The notes under the pieces are model-generated. The model was not told where the DNA came from and made no database searches. It was given only the letters and a program-made list of their open reading frames with translations. From Tepidanaerobacter acetatoxydans Re1 (GTDB lineage: Bacteria > Bacillota > Thermosediminibacteria > Thermosediminibacterales > Tepidanaerobacteraceae), in assembly GCF_000328765.2 (NCBI RefSeq), contig NC_019954.2, positions 1,904,516 to 1,968,515 of the forward strand: a DNA stretch of 64,000 bases. The letters are read 5' to 3'. This document shows positions 35,207-45,336 of this stretch, piece by piece (position 1 is the first letter of the stretch; each line of letters starts with the position of its first letter). The position numbers were made by a program, and so were the translations under genes.

Positions 35207-38200
35207 TTATTTCAGCATTATCCGCACACGATCGACATCCATTCCCTTTACCATCTCATCAATATAATCGTTCAAGCGCTGTTTCATATCAGATACAGTA
35301 ACCGGTCCGCCTTTAAATATTGCCCTTACCAAATCTTCAGTGGTAATCTCTACCTTATCAAGACCCTTCATTAGTATATTAATCGTTGAAACAAGCTGTG
35401 AATCGATTTTATCAGGAAGCCGCTGATTTTGGGTAATACTCTCTAAAGCTTGCCGTTGAGGCTTATCTAGTAAAGCAATGTTCTCCTTTACTTTTTCATC
35501 TTCTAAAATCTCAAGGACTATCTTTTCCCATTGGAAAAATAGCTCTTCCATAGATTTCTCAATGGCTTCCACCACTCCAAATACCGGCTGCTCATCTTCA
35601 TCAGGTGTATATCCGCAGTGGGGGCATAATGGACTCATATTAATATCATCTTCAATTAAGCTAAAACATGTTTTCAATTTCAAAAGTCTATTGCACATTT
35701 TTTCATAGGGTTTTGGATAAATTAAATCACCAACACAAGTAAGCATATCCAGATTATGTTTTAATCTACTTTCTAAAAGCTTTTGTTTTTGCTTATCGCC
35801 GTTTAAATCCAGGCGATATTTTTTATGAAGCTTGATATAAATAGAAATATATTCTTTCTTCAGTGCTTGAAGTTTACCTACATATTCTTTGATATACGTA
35901 TCTGTCAGTTCCTGCGGCTTTTGTACCTTGTCTAGTGCTTCACCTCGGACCTTTTGGACTTTTTGATTCCACTTATCATCTTTAAGTATCATACATGTAC
36001 GTGTAAGATAGGATACATAAGGATCAACCTTTAGTTTAAAATCCCTTATATTCAAGATTTCTTGCATTATTTCAATGTTAGCTAAGGAACTTGCTACCTC
36101 GTCTTCTGAAAACCTGAAGTTCTTTAACTTTGCGGGGGTGTTATATTGTTTTATGGCATCAAGGAAATCCTTTAGCGTTTTTAAGCTTTCCTTATAGTTT
36201 TCTTTTGTATCTTCATCTATTGCAGGTTTATCCCAAAGTGCCAAATCACCTATGAGAAATTGCTGTGTTTCGATTACCCTTTTGGTCAATTCCTCTGCTC
36301 GAACAAGCATTTTTTCTATGGCAGCTTCTCGCGTGTTGGGATTGGTTATTTGACCAGGCGGCAGCCCCAACCCTTCGAAAAGTTTTTTTAATATTTTTAC
36401 AGGGACACCTTCCGGCACCTGACAGTATTTGAATAAAATCAAATCTGCAGGATTGGCGGCAGCTATTTCTTCCATTTTTGTAGCATCAAAAGTATGTCCA
36501 GAAATGGTCAAAGTAGCATGACCACTATATACTAATGCGCAAAGTATCAATGTGACCCATACATCTTCTAATTGAAATTCTTTATCAAGTGTAACTTCAC
36601 TTAAATATTCTAAGATATCTTCTCTGTTTAGCACATGTTTTTCCGGCAAATTTTCTAAAAGCTTGATGTAACGGCGCGCATAAATTGATTTTTCCGGTGC
36701 AATCATATCACCTTCCAAAAGCCCCAGAGAATCTAGCACTTTGGCACCCAGTTCATTTTTTCTTCCGGCAAGATAGTTTAATCCTGCTTTAAAAAGTTCT
36801 TTCATATTCTCGCGTGTTACTTGTGTATAAAATCTTGGGTAATAAGGATATTTATCATTAAAATAAGTCGAAAGACATGCAGAAGCAGTCATATCCACAA
36901 ATTCCTTTACGGTATGCTCTTCGGCAGCTTTACCTTTTAGCCAGTATTGTATAGTCTGTTGCTCGCCGGCAGTCTTTACTATAAAGCACTCCTTGACATG
37001 TTCTTTTATCCACTGAACAATTGCCTTTAGATAACCTTCGGCTTTTTTAAAATAAGTCTGTTTACTATCTGCTGAGGATACCATCGCAAGTTCCATAGAA
37101 GCAGCATACAGCTTTATATATTCATCAACTTTTTCATCTCTGTTTATGAATTCAAATATTACCTCATCTTTCTCAATTTCACCTTGATAGACGTTGTTGC
37201 CATATGGGCGTAAAAAATATATGTAAAAATCTCTAGGGGGTTGAGCAGTAGTGCGTTCATTGGGAGCGCCAAAGAACAGATAACCATATCGCTCAACCTT
37301 CTTCTCCTCCCAAATAATCTCATACTGCCATATCCTTCGGCCGGTTTTATGTTCAGGCCTTTCCCAGTTCAATACCTTAAGCAGTGCGTCATAATAGTAT
37401 TTATTGAGCATATCATCATCCATGAAATCGGCTTTTGCTTGAATTTTTGCATCATAATCTATATCTTTCTTTAAATCCAGATAGTACTGCTCGTTATCTC
37501 GGTTATAAGAGATAAATTGGCCGCTAACGGTCTTTAAGATTTCCCGGACCGCTGTTTCTACCGTAGTCTTTAAAAAACTTTCCTCTACTTCAGGCATAGG
37601 TGTATATATACAAAGGTCATCCTTCATGTTATCGACAGTTATGCCAATGGGTGCATTAATATCACCAGTGGTTAGTCTGTGAACACTTAGAGCGTGGATG
37701 ATTCGCAGAGCTATAGGTCGGTACTGAGGCCTTGTATATGATTTTAGTATAAGGTCTTCTAATACACTGCTTTTTTCCACTACCTCCCGAAGGTCGGGGT
37801 CTGAGCGCACGGAAATATTTTCCTTTATATACTCCCAGTATGAGTCATATGAGATGATTCCGGTCTCGTTTTCAGGAACATCTTTGTCTAAGATTTTTTT
37901 GATAGTATGTGTTATGGTCTTTAAAACCTCTCGTTTTTCTGCTATGTAAACTTTTTCGAAGATTTCTATATACGCCGGATGAATTGGATATAGATTTACA
38001 TAATCTTCCAATCTATCAGCCATATTTGAATATAGATGGGAAAACTTGGTCAGGTGTTCTCGTATCCACGCCTTTTGCCGTTCATCTTTTTTCAGTATCC
38101 GCTCTGATACAACAAAAGATATGTCCTGCTTCCGGATTACTACTTGTTCATATCTATCCCTTACACGTCTAAGTGAGTCGGCAACAAATGCAAACTGCCC

Positions 38201-38902
38201 GCTGTCAAAAAGGGATTCTTGAACCCCTGCTATGAAACGTAGCCGACAGCTCTTCGATATTTCGCCGATTTCGCGGAGAAAATTAAGCGCAAGGACTACT
38301 TTTTGTTCGGTAAGGCCTCGAAGATAATCCAGAAATTCATCCGCAACTATCAAATAACCTTTATCAGGATATTTTTCTTGAAATAGTGCCATCATCTCTA
38401 AAAGGTAATCTTTAGTATTAGAGGCTTCCTCCATGGATGGGAAACGGTAGTCGATGCCTCTTTTTGCCAAATCTTTCTCCAGGTGCCCTATAACTAAGTC
38501 TCGAAGGTCCATCTTTGAAGTGCCGATTTCAAACCTCAAGACTTCAAATTTGCCGGCAATGCTTTGAGCTGCTTCTTGAAATATTTGGTTATTTACCAGC
38601 TCAAGCATCTTTTTATCTTCGGCTACGGCAGATAGTACTGACATTAGATGAGATTTACCCGTACCATAGTTGCCAACGATAAATATACCCTTATTATCAA
38701 AGGAATTTTCGAACTGCAGCTGGGGAATAACTATGTCTTTTAATGTTTTTGCCATACTATCTGACATTACATAAGTTTTAACCAGCCTCATAGCCTCCTG
38801 AGGCTGGTCTGCTTCTACCAATTTTATAACGGATTCTACCGGATCAAAACTGACAAGTTCCCTGTATTTCACTGGAAACACTCCCTCTATTAATCTAGTC
38901 AT
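35207..38902 (-). CDS. brxC: BrxC-like large ATPase (DUF6079-type)
   Basis: This 1231-residue ATPase has Walker A GNYGTGKSHLMS at residues 77-88 and Walker B KGYLIVADEFLDYLRG near 190. The middle and C-terminal parts are helical, with a zinc-binding-like CPHCGYTPDEDEQP near residue 1090. The size and layout match BrxC of type 3 BREX (also annotated DUF6079), an ATPase needed for defence. It starts 14 bases after brxF and forms the core of the five-gene operon. The call is firm as a BREX-type ATPase; the subtype depends on the neighbouring BrxF and PglX-type genes. Confidence 0.85.
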   Translation of the reverse strand: MTRLIEGVFPVKYRELVSFDPVESVIKLVEADQPQEAMRLVKTYVMSDSMAKTLKDIVIPQLQFENSFDNKGIFIVGNYGTGKSHLMSVLSAVAEDKKMLELVNNQIFQEAAQSIAGKFEVLRFEIGTSKMDLRDLVIGHLEKDLAKRGIDYRFPSMEEASNTKDYLLEMMALFQEKYPDKGYLIVADEFLDYLRGLTEQKVVLALNFLREIGEISKSCRLRFIAGVQESLFDSGQFAFVADSLRRVRDRYEQVVIRKQDISFVVSERILKKDERQKAWIREHLTKFSHLYSNMADRLEDYVNLYPIHPAYIEIFEKVYIAEKREVLKTITHTIKKILDKDVPENETGIISYDSYWEYIKENISVRSDPDLREVVEKSSVLEDLILKSYTRPQYRPIALRIIHALSVHRLTTGDINAPIGITVDNMKDDLCIYTPMPEVEESFLKTTVETAVREILKTVSGQFISYNRDNEQYYLDLKKDIDYDAKIQAKADFMDDDMLNKYYYDALLKVLNWERPEHKTGRRIWQYEIIWEEKKVERYGYLFFGAPNERTTAQPPRDFYIYFLRPYGNNVYQGEIEKDEVIFEFINRDEKVDEYIKLYAASMELAMVSSADSKQTYFKKAEGYLKAIVQWIKEHVKECFIVKTAGEQQTIQYWLKGKAAEEHTVKEFVDMTASACLSTYFNDKYPYYPRFYTQVTRENMKELFKAGLNYLAGRKNELGAKVLDSLGLLEGDMIAPEKSIYARRYIKLLENLPEKHVLNREDILEYLSEVTLDKEFQLEDVWVTLILCALVYSGHATLTISGHTFDATKMEEIAAANPADLILFKYCQVPEGVPVKILKKLFEGLGLPPGQITNPNTREAAIEKMLVRAEELTKRVIETQQFLIGDLALWDKPAIDEDTKENYKESLKTLKDFLDAIKQYNTPAKLKNFRFSEDEVASSLANIEIMQEILNIRDFKLKVDPYVSYLTRTCMILKDDKWNQKVQKVRGEALDKVQKPQELTDTYIKEYVGKLQALKKEYISIYIKLHKKYRLDLNGDKQKQKLLESRLKHNLDMLTCVGDLIYPKPYEKMCNRLLKLKTCFSLIEDDINMSPLCPHCGYTPDEDEQPVFGVVEAIEKSMEELFFQWEKIVLEILEDEKVKENIALLDKPQRQALESITQNQRLPDKIDSQLVSTINILMKGLDKVEITTEDLVRAIFKGGPVTVSDMKQRLNDYIDEMVKGMDVDRVRIMLK

Positions 38903-38916
38903 TTCAATAGCGGCGG

Positions 38917-39402
38917 TTAAAAACTAGCCTTATAGTTCTGGTCTATATCAATAATTGTATAATCGACCTCAACAGGGTATTTTACATATTCTCTATGGCC
39001 GGGTTTAGCATAAATCAGAATATCATCTTTGATGATGCCTGGCCAATCAGATATGAGTTTTCTGTGCCGCGAGATATTTTTTAGAAGTACCATGGGGTCT
39101 GTATTCAGCGGTTTTTCAAACAGTATTTCGATGTGGTCAAAAATAACTGTTTCAGCACTGATGCCATTTATGATTTCATCAATGCACTGATTCACAAATA
39201 GGCTGTGTTCATGGCTTGGAATCATCATCAAGCGTTCTGACAGGGCGAGGTTAAGGTTTACATAAGCATAGTTGCCGCTTTCAGCTATCTGCTTTAAAAG
39301 AAGGCTTTTTTTATGCGAATCGTCACCGGCAATTAGAAGTAGTTGGTAGAACTTATGTGAAAAAATCATAAGTGCATTTGTTATCTCGTCTGTTAACCCC
39401 AT
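38917..39402 (-). CDS. brxF: BrxF-like small P-loop protein
   Basis: This 161-residue protein has a P-loop-like N-terminus, LLLIAGDDSHKKSLLLKQIA, and an aspartate-ending beta strand, TVIFDHIEIL, as Walker B. BrxF is the small ATPase that marks type 3 BREX. Here the Walker A glycine before the lysine is replaced (GDDSHKKS instead of GxxxxGKS), so ATP binding may be weak or lost. It opens the operon and has a strong GGGAGG RBS. The name rests on gene order, size and the P-loop trace. Confidence 0.75.
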   Translation of the reverse strand: MGLTDEITNALMIFSHKFYQLLLIAGDDSHKKSLLLKQIAESGNYAYVNLNLALSERLMMIPSHEHSLFVNQCIDEIINGISAETVIFDHIEILFEKPLNTDPMVLLKNISRHRKLISDWPGIIKDDILIYAKPGHREYVKYPVEVDYTIIDIDQNYKASF

Positions 39403-39726
39403 AAAAATCGCCTCCCGATTTTCAATCTGTTTCGAAAAAATATCTGCATTTAGTTTTTCCTACACTAATATCTATATTTCGTTATAATTTAAAGAAATCC
39501 TTCTAACGATTTAGAGGGTATTACGAATATATGGTATCAGTCAGCTATGATTTACATTATTATCACTCAAGCGACAAACTGACTGAAGTAAATGACATAT
39601 CGCCTTTATTTTGCCAGTTATTTGTTATAGAATATACTTATGTTTTCAAAGGTTTTACCGCTTTAATATAACATCGGCCTTGCTTTAAAGAATTGTATTT
39701 ATAGGTGAAAAAGGAGGTAGGGTTTT
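39403..39726. other. Divergent promoter region of the BREX-like operon and the repeat protein
   Basis: About 320 AT-rich bases. One sigma-A-like promoter is visible on the plus strand at 39611-39638. The minus-strand promoter of brxF cannot be placed with confidence. No operator repeat stands out. Confidence 0.5.
39611..39638 (+). promoter_or_regulatory. Probable sigma-A promoter of the repeat-protein gene
   Basis: TTGCCA, a 16-base spacer and TATACT lie 90 bases upstream of the start codon. Confidence 0.55.
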
Positions 39727-40233
39727 ATGGGAACAGTTTCGGGAAGAATCGGCGGCGCTATCGGAGGATATGATATCAATGCCACTGTAGAAAACGGAGT
39801 AATTTCCGGCAGAATCGGTGGGATGATTTTTGGAGACGATATAGATTTAAAATATTCTATGAAAGAAGGATTTATAAACGGCAGATTGGGCGGGGCAATA
39901 ATCGGAAAAAGCGTTGAAGGGAAGATAAGCCCTGATTTTCTCTCAGTGCGAATAGGCGGAATGATCGACGGTAACGACCTTGAGCTTGAAACCCGCAACA
40001 ATTCAGTATACGGACGATGCGGTGGGCCTGTAATTGGCTTTGAGGTGGAAATTGATATTTTAGAAAATCAGGTCACAGGGCGGCTAGGCGGGGATGTTAT
40101 CGGAATGGATGTTGCCGGATATGTAACAGATGTAGAACCTATAGTCGCCGGAGCACTATTTGCAATGACTTACTATATATATAAAGTGAATCACCAAGAC
40201 GGCGGCAGCCATGGTAGTTCAGCCAATAATTAG
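39727..40233 (+). CDS. Glycine-rich tandem-repeat protein (G-R-[IL]-G-G repeats), function unknown
   Basis: This 168-residue protein consists of six imperfect repeats with a period of 22-24 residues. Each opens with GR(I/L)GG, then two to four residues and G-x-(D/E/S)-(I/V/L). The units begin near residues 6, 28, 52, 74, 96 and 118, for example GRIGGAIGGYDI, GRLGGAIIGKSV and GRLGGDVIGMDV. A short tail with a possible membrane-associated helix (PIVAGALFAMTYYIY) and a Gly/Ser/His-rich end follow. No signal peptide or catalytic motif is visible. The regular alternation of short strands and Gly turns suggests a beta-solenoid or barrel. The RBS AGGAGGT is strong. The gene is monocistronic, divergent from the BREX-like operon. 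Confidence 0.85.
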   Translation: MGTVSGRIGGAIGGYDINATVENGVISGRIGGMIFGDDIDLKYSMKEGFINGRLGGAIIGKSVEGKISPDFLSVRIGGMIDGNDLELETRNNSVYGRCGGPVIGFEVEIDILENQVTGRLGGDVIGMDVAGYVTDVEPIVAGALFAMTYYIYKVNHQDGGSHGSSANN

Positions 40234-40329
40234 CTCTAATATTATTCGCTATAAAGATGAATTAGATTAGATCTCACATAATAGTAATTATTTGCAGTTA
40301 GCTAACAACATAATTCCTTTTTATTTTCC

Positions 40330-40377
40330 TATTTTAAAATCCATCTCACTGTAAAAGCAAGATGGATTTTAAAATAT
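40330..40377. terminator. Hairpin between convergent genes, probable terminator
   Basis: TATTTTAAAATCCATCT and AGATGGATTTTAAAATA are perfect arms around a 13-base loop. The T-rich 3' arm can serve as the release tract on both strands. It lies between the repeat-protein gene and nhaC, which converge. Confidence 0.75.
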
Positions 40378-40499
40378 CCAATTCTTCTATTTGGTTTACA
40401 CCTGCAATGCTTATCTTTGATCCAGTGCGATAAACCTTTTGTAATCAAGATTTAGGCCGAACTTCATGTAAAATCGGTTTGAGTATGGTCTTGTTAATT

Positions 40500-41894
40500 T
40501 TAACTATCTACTTCCGGTTCAGCCGGAAACGTTGCAAAACCTACAAAAGCATAGATTATAGCAATAATCGGAGCGATAAAGGGGAGGTAACAGTAAGGTA
40601 TATATTCAAAACCAACATTGAGAACATTTTGTGCATAAACAGATGCAACTCCCCACGGTAATGCTCCGCACATTAAAGTGGCACCGGTTTCAAGAGTTCT
40701 CGAAAGAACGCTGGTGTGTATCTTCATCTCGTGAAATGCAGGCTCTAAAGTCCTGCCGGGAACTATAATGGATACCATCATTTCTCCCGTTGCAAGCAGC
40801 ATTAGATAGGCACCGGCTAGTGAAGCTAAGATTAAGTCTCTTGGCTTTTTTATATGTTTCATAAGGTTTTCAAGTAATACTTGTAATATCCCGCACTTTT
40901 CTAATATACCTCCCATAGCAGTTCCCGCCATAATTATGGCAACAGTACTCATCATAGAATTTATCCCGCCTTGAGTAAGGAGTTTATCTATAAGCTCATG
41001 ACCGGTGTTAGAGATAAATCCATTAGCTCCCACCTCAATTATGCCTGCAAGACTAGCTCCTTGAGTAAATATCGATAAAGCACCTGCCGAAATAAAACTA
41101 ATCATCAGTGCAGCAATGGCAGGCAACTTTAATACTGAAAGGATAATTACAATTGCCGGCGGAATTAAAGTCATAATAGAAAGATTAAAATTGCTGCTTA
41201 GGGTTGTCAAAATGCTTTCTACAGTTCCAAAATCGACATTGCCTGCTACTGCATAATTTCGCCCAATAAGGGTATATATAAGTAAACATATTATTGCACC
41301 GGGCCCTGATACATACAGCATTGAACGAACGTGGTCGAATAACTTGGTTCCGGTCATGGCTGCCGTAAGGTTAGTAGAGTCTGACAGTGGTGAAACTTTG
41401 TCTCCAAACATAGCACCGCAAACTATAGCTCCGGCTGTTATTGCTCTTGGAATGCTTAGGCCTTCAGCGACACCCATAAGGACAATACCCATAGTTGCAA
41501 TCGTGCCGAAAGAACTGCCTATCAATAACGAAGTTAAAGAACAAAGCATAAATCCAACGGGTAAAAATATTTGAGGCGTAAGTAGTTTTAATCCGTAATA
41601 AATCATAGTTTGAATAGTGCCGCCTAAAATCCAGGTGCCAACAACCATACCGATTACTATCAATATTATGCAAGCACCTAAACCATTCCTTATTCCGTCA
41701 AGCATACCTTGTTCAATATCTTCCCATGAATAGCCTAAATACATAGCTATAAGGGCAGCAGCCGCAGCCCCAAACACTAAAGCAGTCTCTAAAACAAGTG
41801 CGGTTCTAATCGAAATTAAAATCAAAACTATGACTAATATCATGGCTATTACAGCTTCACCTATTGTGGGCCTTCTTTTTCTTTCTGTGGACAT
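40500..41894 (-). CDS. NhaC-family Na+/H+ antiporter or related organic acid/amino acid exchanger
   Basis: This 464-residue protein has about 11-12 membrane segments. NhaC-family motifs are GLGACIILIVIGMVVGTWIL, GSSFGTIATMGIVLMGVAEG, and AGAIVCGAMFGDKVSPLSDS, which carries the conserved polar residues of the ion site. The ATG at 41894 has AGGGGA seven bases upstream. It lies 295 bases after tyrosine phenol-lyase on the same strand. The family includes plain Na+/H+ antiporters and malate-lactate exchangers. Proximity suggests a role in tyrosine or pyruvate-derived acid transport, or in pH balance when ammonia is released. Sequence alone does not decide. Confidence 0.85.
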   Translation of the reverse strand: MSTERKRRPTIGEAVIAMILVIVLILISIRTALVLETALVFGAAAAALIAMYLGYSWEDIEQGMLDGIRNGLGACIILIVIGMVVGTWILGGTIQTMIYYGLKLLTPQIFLPVGFMLCSLTSLLIGSSFGTIATMGIVLMGVAEGLSIPRAITAGAIVCGAMFGDKVSPLSDSTNLTAAMTGTKLFDHVRSMLYVSGPGAIICLLIYTLIGRNYAVAGNVDFGTVESILTTLSSNFNLSIMTLIPPAIVIILSVLKLPAIAALMISFISAGALSIFTQGASLAGIIEVGANGFISNTGHELIDKLLTQGGINSMMSTVAIIMAGTAMGGILEKCGILQVLLENLMKHIKKPRDLILASLAGAYLMLLATGEMMVSIIVPGRTLEPAFHEMKIHTSVLSRTLETGATLMCGALPWGVASVYAQNVLNVGFEYIPYCYLPFIAPIIAIIYAFVGFATFPAEPEVDS

Positions 41895-42083
41895 CTTTAC
41901 ATCCCCTCTCATTATTATTAACTGAATTTTCTTTATATAGCACTGATGCATCTTCTCATACTTATTTATAAATGATTAATGTAAATCAAGTTACTTAATG
42001 TATTTTAAGCACCTTGGTTCTATTCCTGAATTTAAATTTACTAGAACATTTTAAAATTCTTATTTTATGATTTATGTTAATAT

Positions 42084-42134
42084 TGGTCTCCTCCCCATGG
42101 AAACTTAAGTATTTCAGTTAGGAAAGAGACCAAT
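42084..42134. other. Hairpin between tpl and nhaC
   Basis: ATTGGTCTC at 42084-42092 and GAGACCAAT at about 42125-42133 are perfect inverted arms with a loop of about 32 bases. There is no long T-tract. It may be a partial terminator that lowers nhaC expression relative to tpl, or an mRNA-processing site. Confidence 0.4.
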
Positions 42135-42189
42135 TGTTAGTTCTTAACTTCTTTTAATATTCTTTACTTATCTTAAGTATATAAGTATC

Positions 42190-43590
<1,401 letters not shown>

Positions 43591-43628
43591 TTATTCACAA
43601 AGACTTTTGTCTTTCGTTGTTGTACAAG

Positions 43629-43644
43629 TGCAATAATCGTGCCA
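43629..43644 (-). promoter_or_regulatory. Sigma-54 promoter of tpl
   Basis: On the minus strand TGGCAC-GATTA-TTGCA is a perfect match to the -24/-12 consensus. The -12 element is 60 bases before the tpl start. Confidence 0.93.
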
Positions 43645-43709
43645 CTAAAAAATATAGGCTAGGAAACGCTTTATACCTAGCCTTACAGCTTTTTAGTGTC
43701 TTAGATAGC

Positions 43710-43767
43710 TGTAAACTTTTTTTACAGAGATTGTAATGTATATTTACAATTGTAAAAATTATTTACA
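43710..43767. promoter_or_regulatory. Three tandem TyrR-like boxes (TGTAAA-N5-TTTACA)
   Basis: The sites are 43710-43726 (perfect arms), 43732-43748 (TGTAAT/TTTACA) and 43751-43767 (perfect arms). Centres are 22 and 19 bases apart. The last overlaps the end of the TyrR-like gene. E. coli TyrR boxes are TGTAAA-N6-TTTACA, so these are one base shorter. They lie 65-140 bases upstream of the sigma-54 promoter, as expected of activator sites. Confidence 0.8.
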
Positions 43768-45336
43768 TATACCGTATCTTTTGATTTTATTTATTACGGT
43801 AGTATGAGATATATTCAAAACTTCCGCTATTTTCCTTGAAGATCGATATTCTTCATAGGCTTTTTCTAGATAATTTTGCTCTATTTTTTCTAAAAGTTTA
43901 GGTAAATCAACCGGTAATATTTCCTTTATTGTTTGATTATTTTTTTTTGCCTTAATTTGCTCAGCTTGACTTATAAGCAAATGTTCTTCAGTTATTTTAT
44001 CTTCTGCTAAAATAGTCGCCCTTTCCAATACATTCTGTAATTCTCTTGCATTTCCCGGCCAGTCGTGGTTTAGGAGTTCATTTAATGCCTCTTGTGTAAT
44101 AACTAACTTTTCTTTTCCCATATTTGTTCCAAAATTTTCTACGAAATGTTCGGCTAATGTAATTATATCTTCTTTTCTTTCTCTAAGCGGAGGAATAAAT
44201 ATAGGTATTACATTTAATCTATAATATAAATCTTCGCGAAAAGTTCCTTCTTTGATCATTTTTTCTAAATTTCTATGAGTGGCAGAAATTATCCTTACAT
44301 CAATTTTTACTTCATTTTTCCCACCAATTCGGCGAATCTTTTGTTCTTGAATAGCCCGCAGTATTTTGGCTTGAAGATGCGTCGGTAAATCACCTATTTC
44401 ATCAAGAAATAATGTTCCGTGGGTCGCCAGTTCAAAAAACCCCTGTTTACCCGAAGAACTTGCCCCAGTAAAAGCACCTCTCTCATATCCGAAAAATTCA
44501 CTTTCCAGTAAAGTATCGGGAATTGCTGCACAATTAACTGCAACAAAAGGTCCGCTGCATCGATTACTTTCTACATGTATTGCCCGAGCAAAAAGCTCTT
44601 TTCCCGTCCCGCTTTCTCCTCGAATCATTACGCTAGAATTGCTTGGTGCCACTGATTTTGCGATACTTATAGTCTCCTTTAATGCTCTGCTTTCCCCTAT
44701 TATATCGTCAAATGTCATCATTGAAGGTCGAGTTATAGAATGCATTAAACGTCTTATATCTGTCATTTCTCTTAAAATTATTAAAGCACCTGTTTTAACT
44801 TCCATATCATTTTTTATAATTCTTATATCCGAAATTATATTTACTTTTTTATTTCTAAATGTACCGTTTAATTCAACCCCATCTCTATCTTCTATATCAA
44901 GTTGTGGGTCATAGACATTTTTGGGAATTATTTCATTAATATTCTGATTAATATCATTTTCGTTTAGATTAAAAATCATTTTGGCTTTAGTATTAAAGTA
45001 AATTATACTACCATAGCTATCAACAGCTATAAGACCATCATTCATGCTGTTTACTACTGTCTGCAGTTCCTTTTGCTGTTTCTCGTAGTCCATCATGTTA
45101 ATTTCTATTATATCATGAATCTCTTTTATATTTTTTCGCATATGCTCTTTAAAATCATCCCAACAAATATCACCCCACTCTACCTGTACCGACATATATG
45201 GTGGATTAACTTCCATTGTCATAATATTAAGGTTGTAAGAAGCTATTGCCTGCAAGATATCGTTAGCCATACCTACTCTGTTTTTAATTCCAATAAATCT
45301 TATTCTCTTACTCTTCTTGCTTTTGCTTGGGCCCAA
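43759..45336 (-). CDS. TyrR-like sigma-54-dependent activator (ACT-PAS-AAA+-HTH)
   Basis: This protein of about 525 residues has an N-terminal ACT-like domain (RIRFIGIKNRVGMANDILQA), a PAS domain (MNDGLIAVDSYGSIIYFNTK), an AAA+ domain with Walker A IRGESGTGKE, GAFTGAS and Walker B LFLDEIGDLP, and a C-terminal HTH (SRKIAEVLNISHTTVINKIK). The order matches TyrR, but E. coli TyrR has lost the sigma-54 loop while this protein keeps it. The TTG at 45336 is eight bases after GGAGG, so it is the likely start; a TTG five codons upstream lies within the RBS. It should bind the boxes after its own gene and activate tpl in response to an aromatic amino acid. Confidence 0.9.
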   Translation of the reverse strand: MGPSKSKKSKRIRFIGIKNRVGMANDILQAIASYNLNIMTMEVNPPYMSVQVEWGDICWDDFKEHMRKNIKEIHDIIEINMMDYEKQQKELQTVVNSMNDGLIAVDSYGSIIYFNTKAKMIFNLNENDINQNINEIIPKNVYDPQLDIEDRDGVELNGTFRNKKVNIISDIRIIKNDMEVKTGALIILREMTDIRRLMHSITRPSMMTFDDIIGESRALKETISIAKSVAPSNSSVMIRGESGTGKELFARAIHVESNRCSGPFVAVNCAAIPDTLLESEFFGYERGAFTGASSSGKQGFFELATHGTLFLDEIGDLPTHLQAKILRAIQEQKIRRIGGKNEVKIDVRIISATHRNLEKMIKEGTFREDLYYRLNVIPIFIPPLRERKEDIITLAEHFVENFGTNMGKEKLVITQEALNELLNHDWPGNARELQNVLERATILAEDKITEEHLLISQAEQIKAKKNNQTIKEILPVDLPKLLEKIEQNYLEKAYEEYRSSRKIAEVLNISHTTVINKIKRYGICK

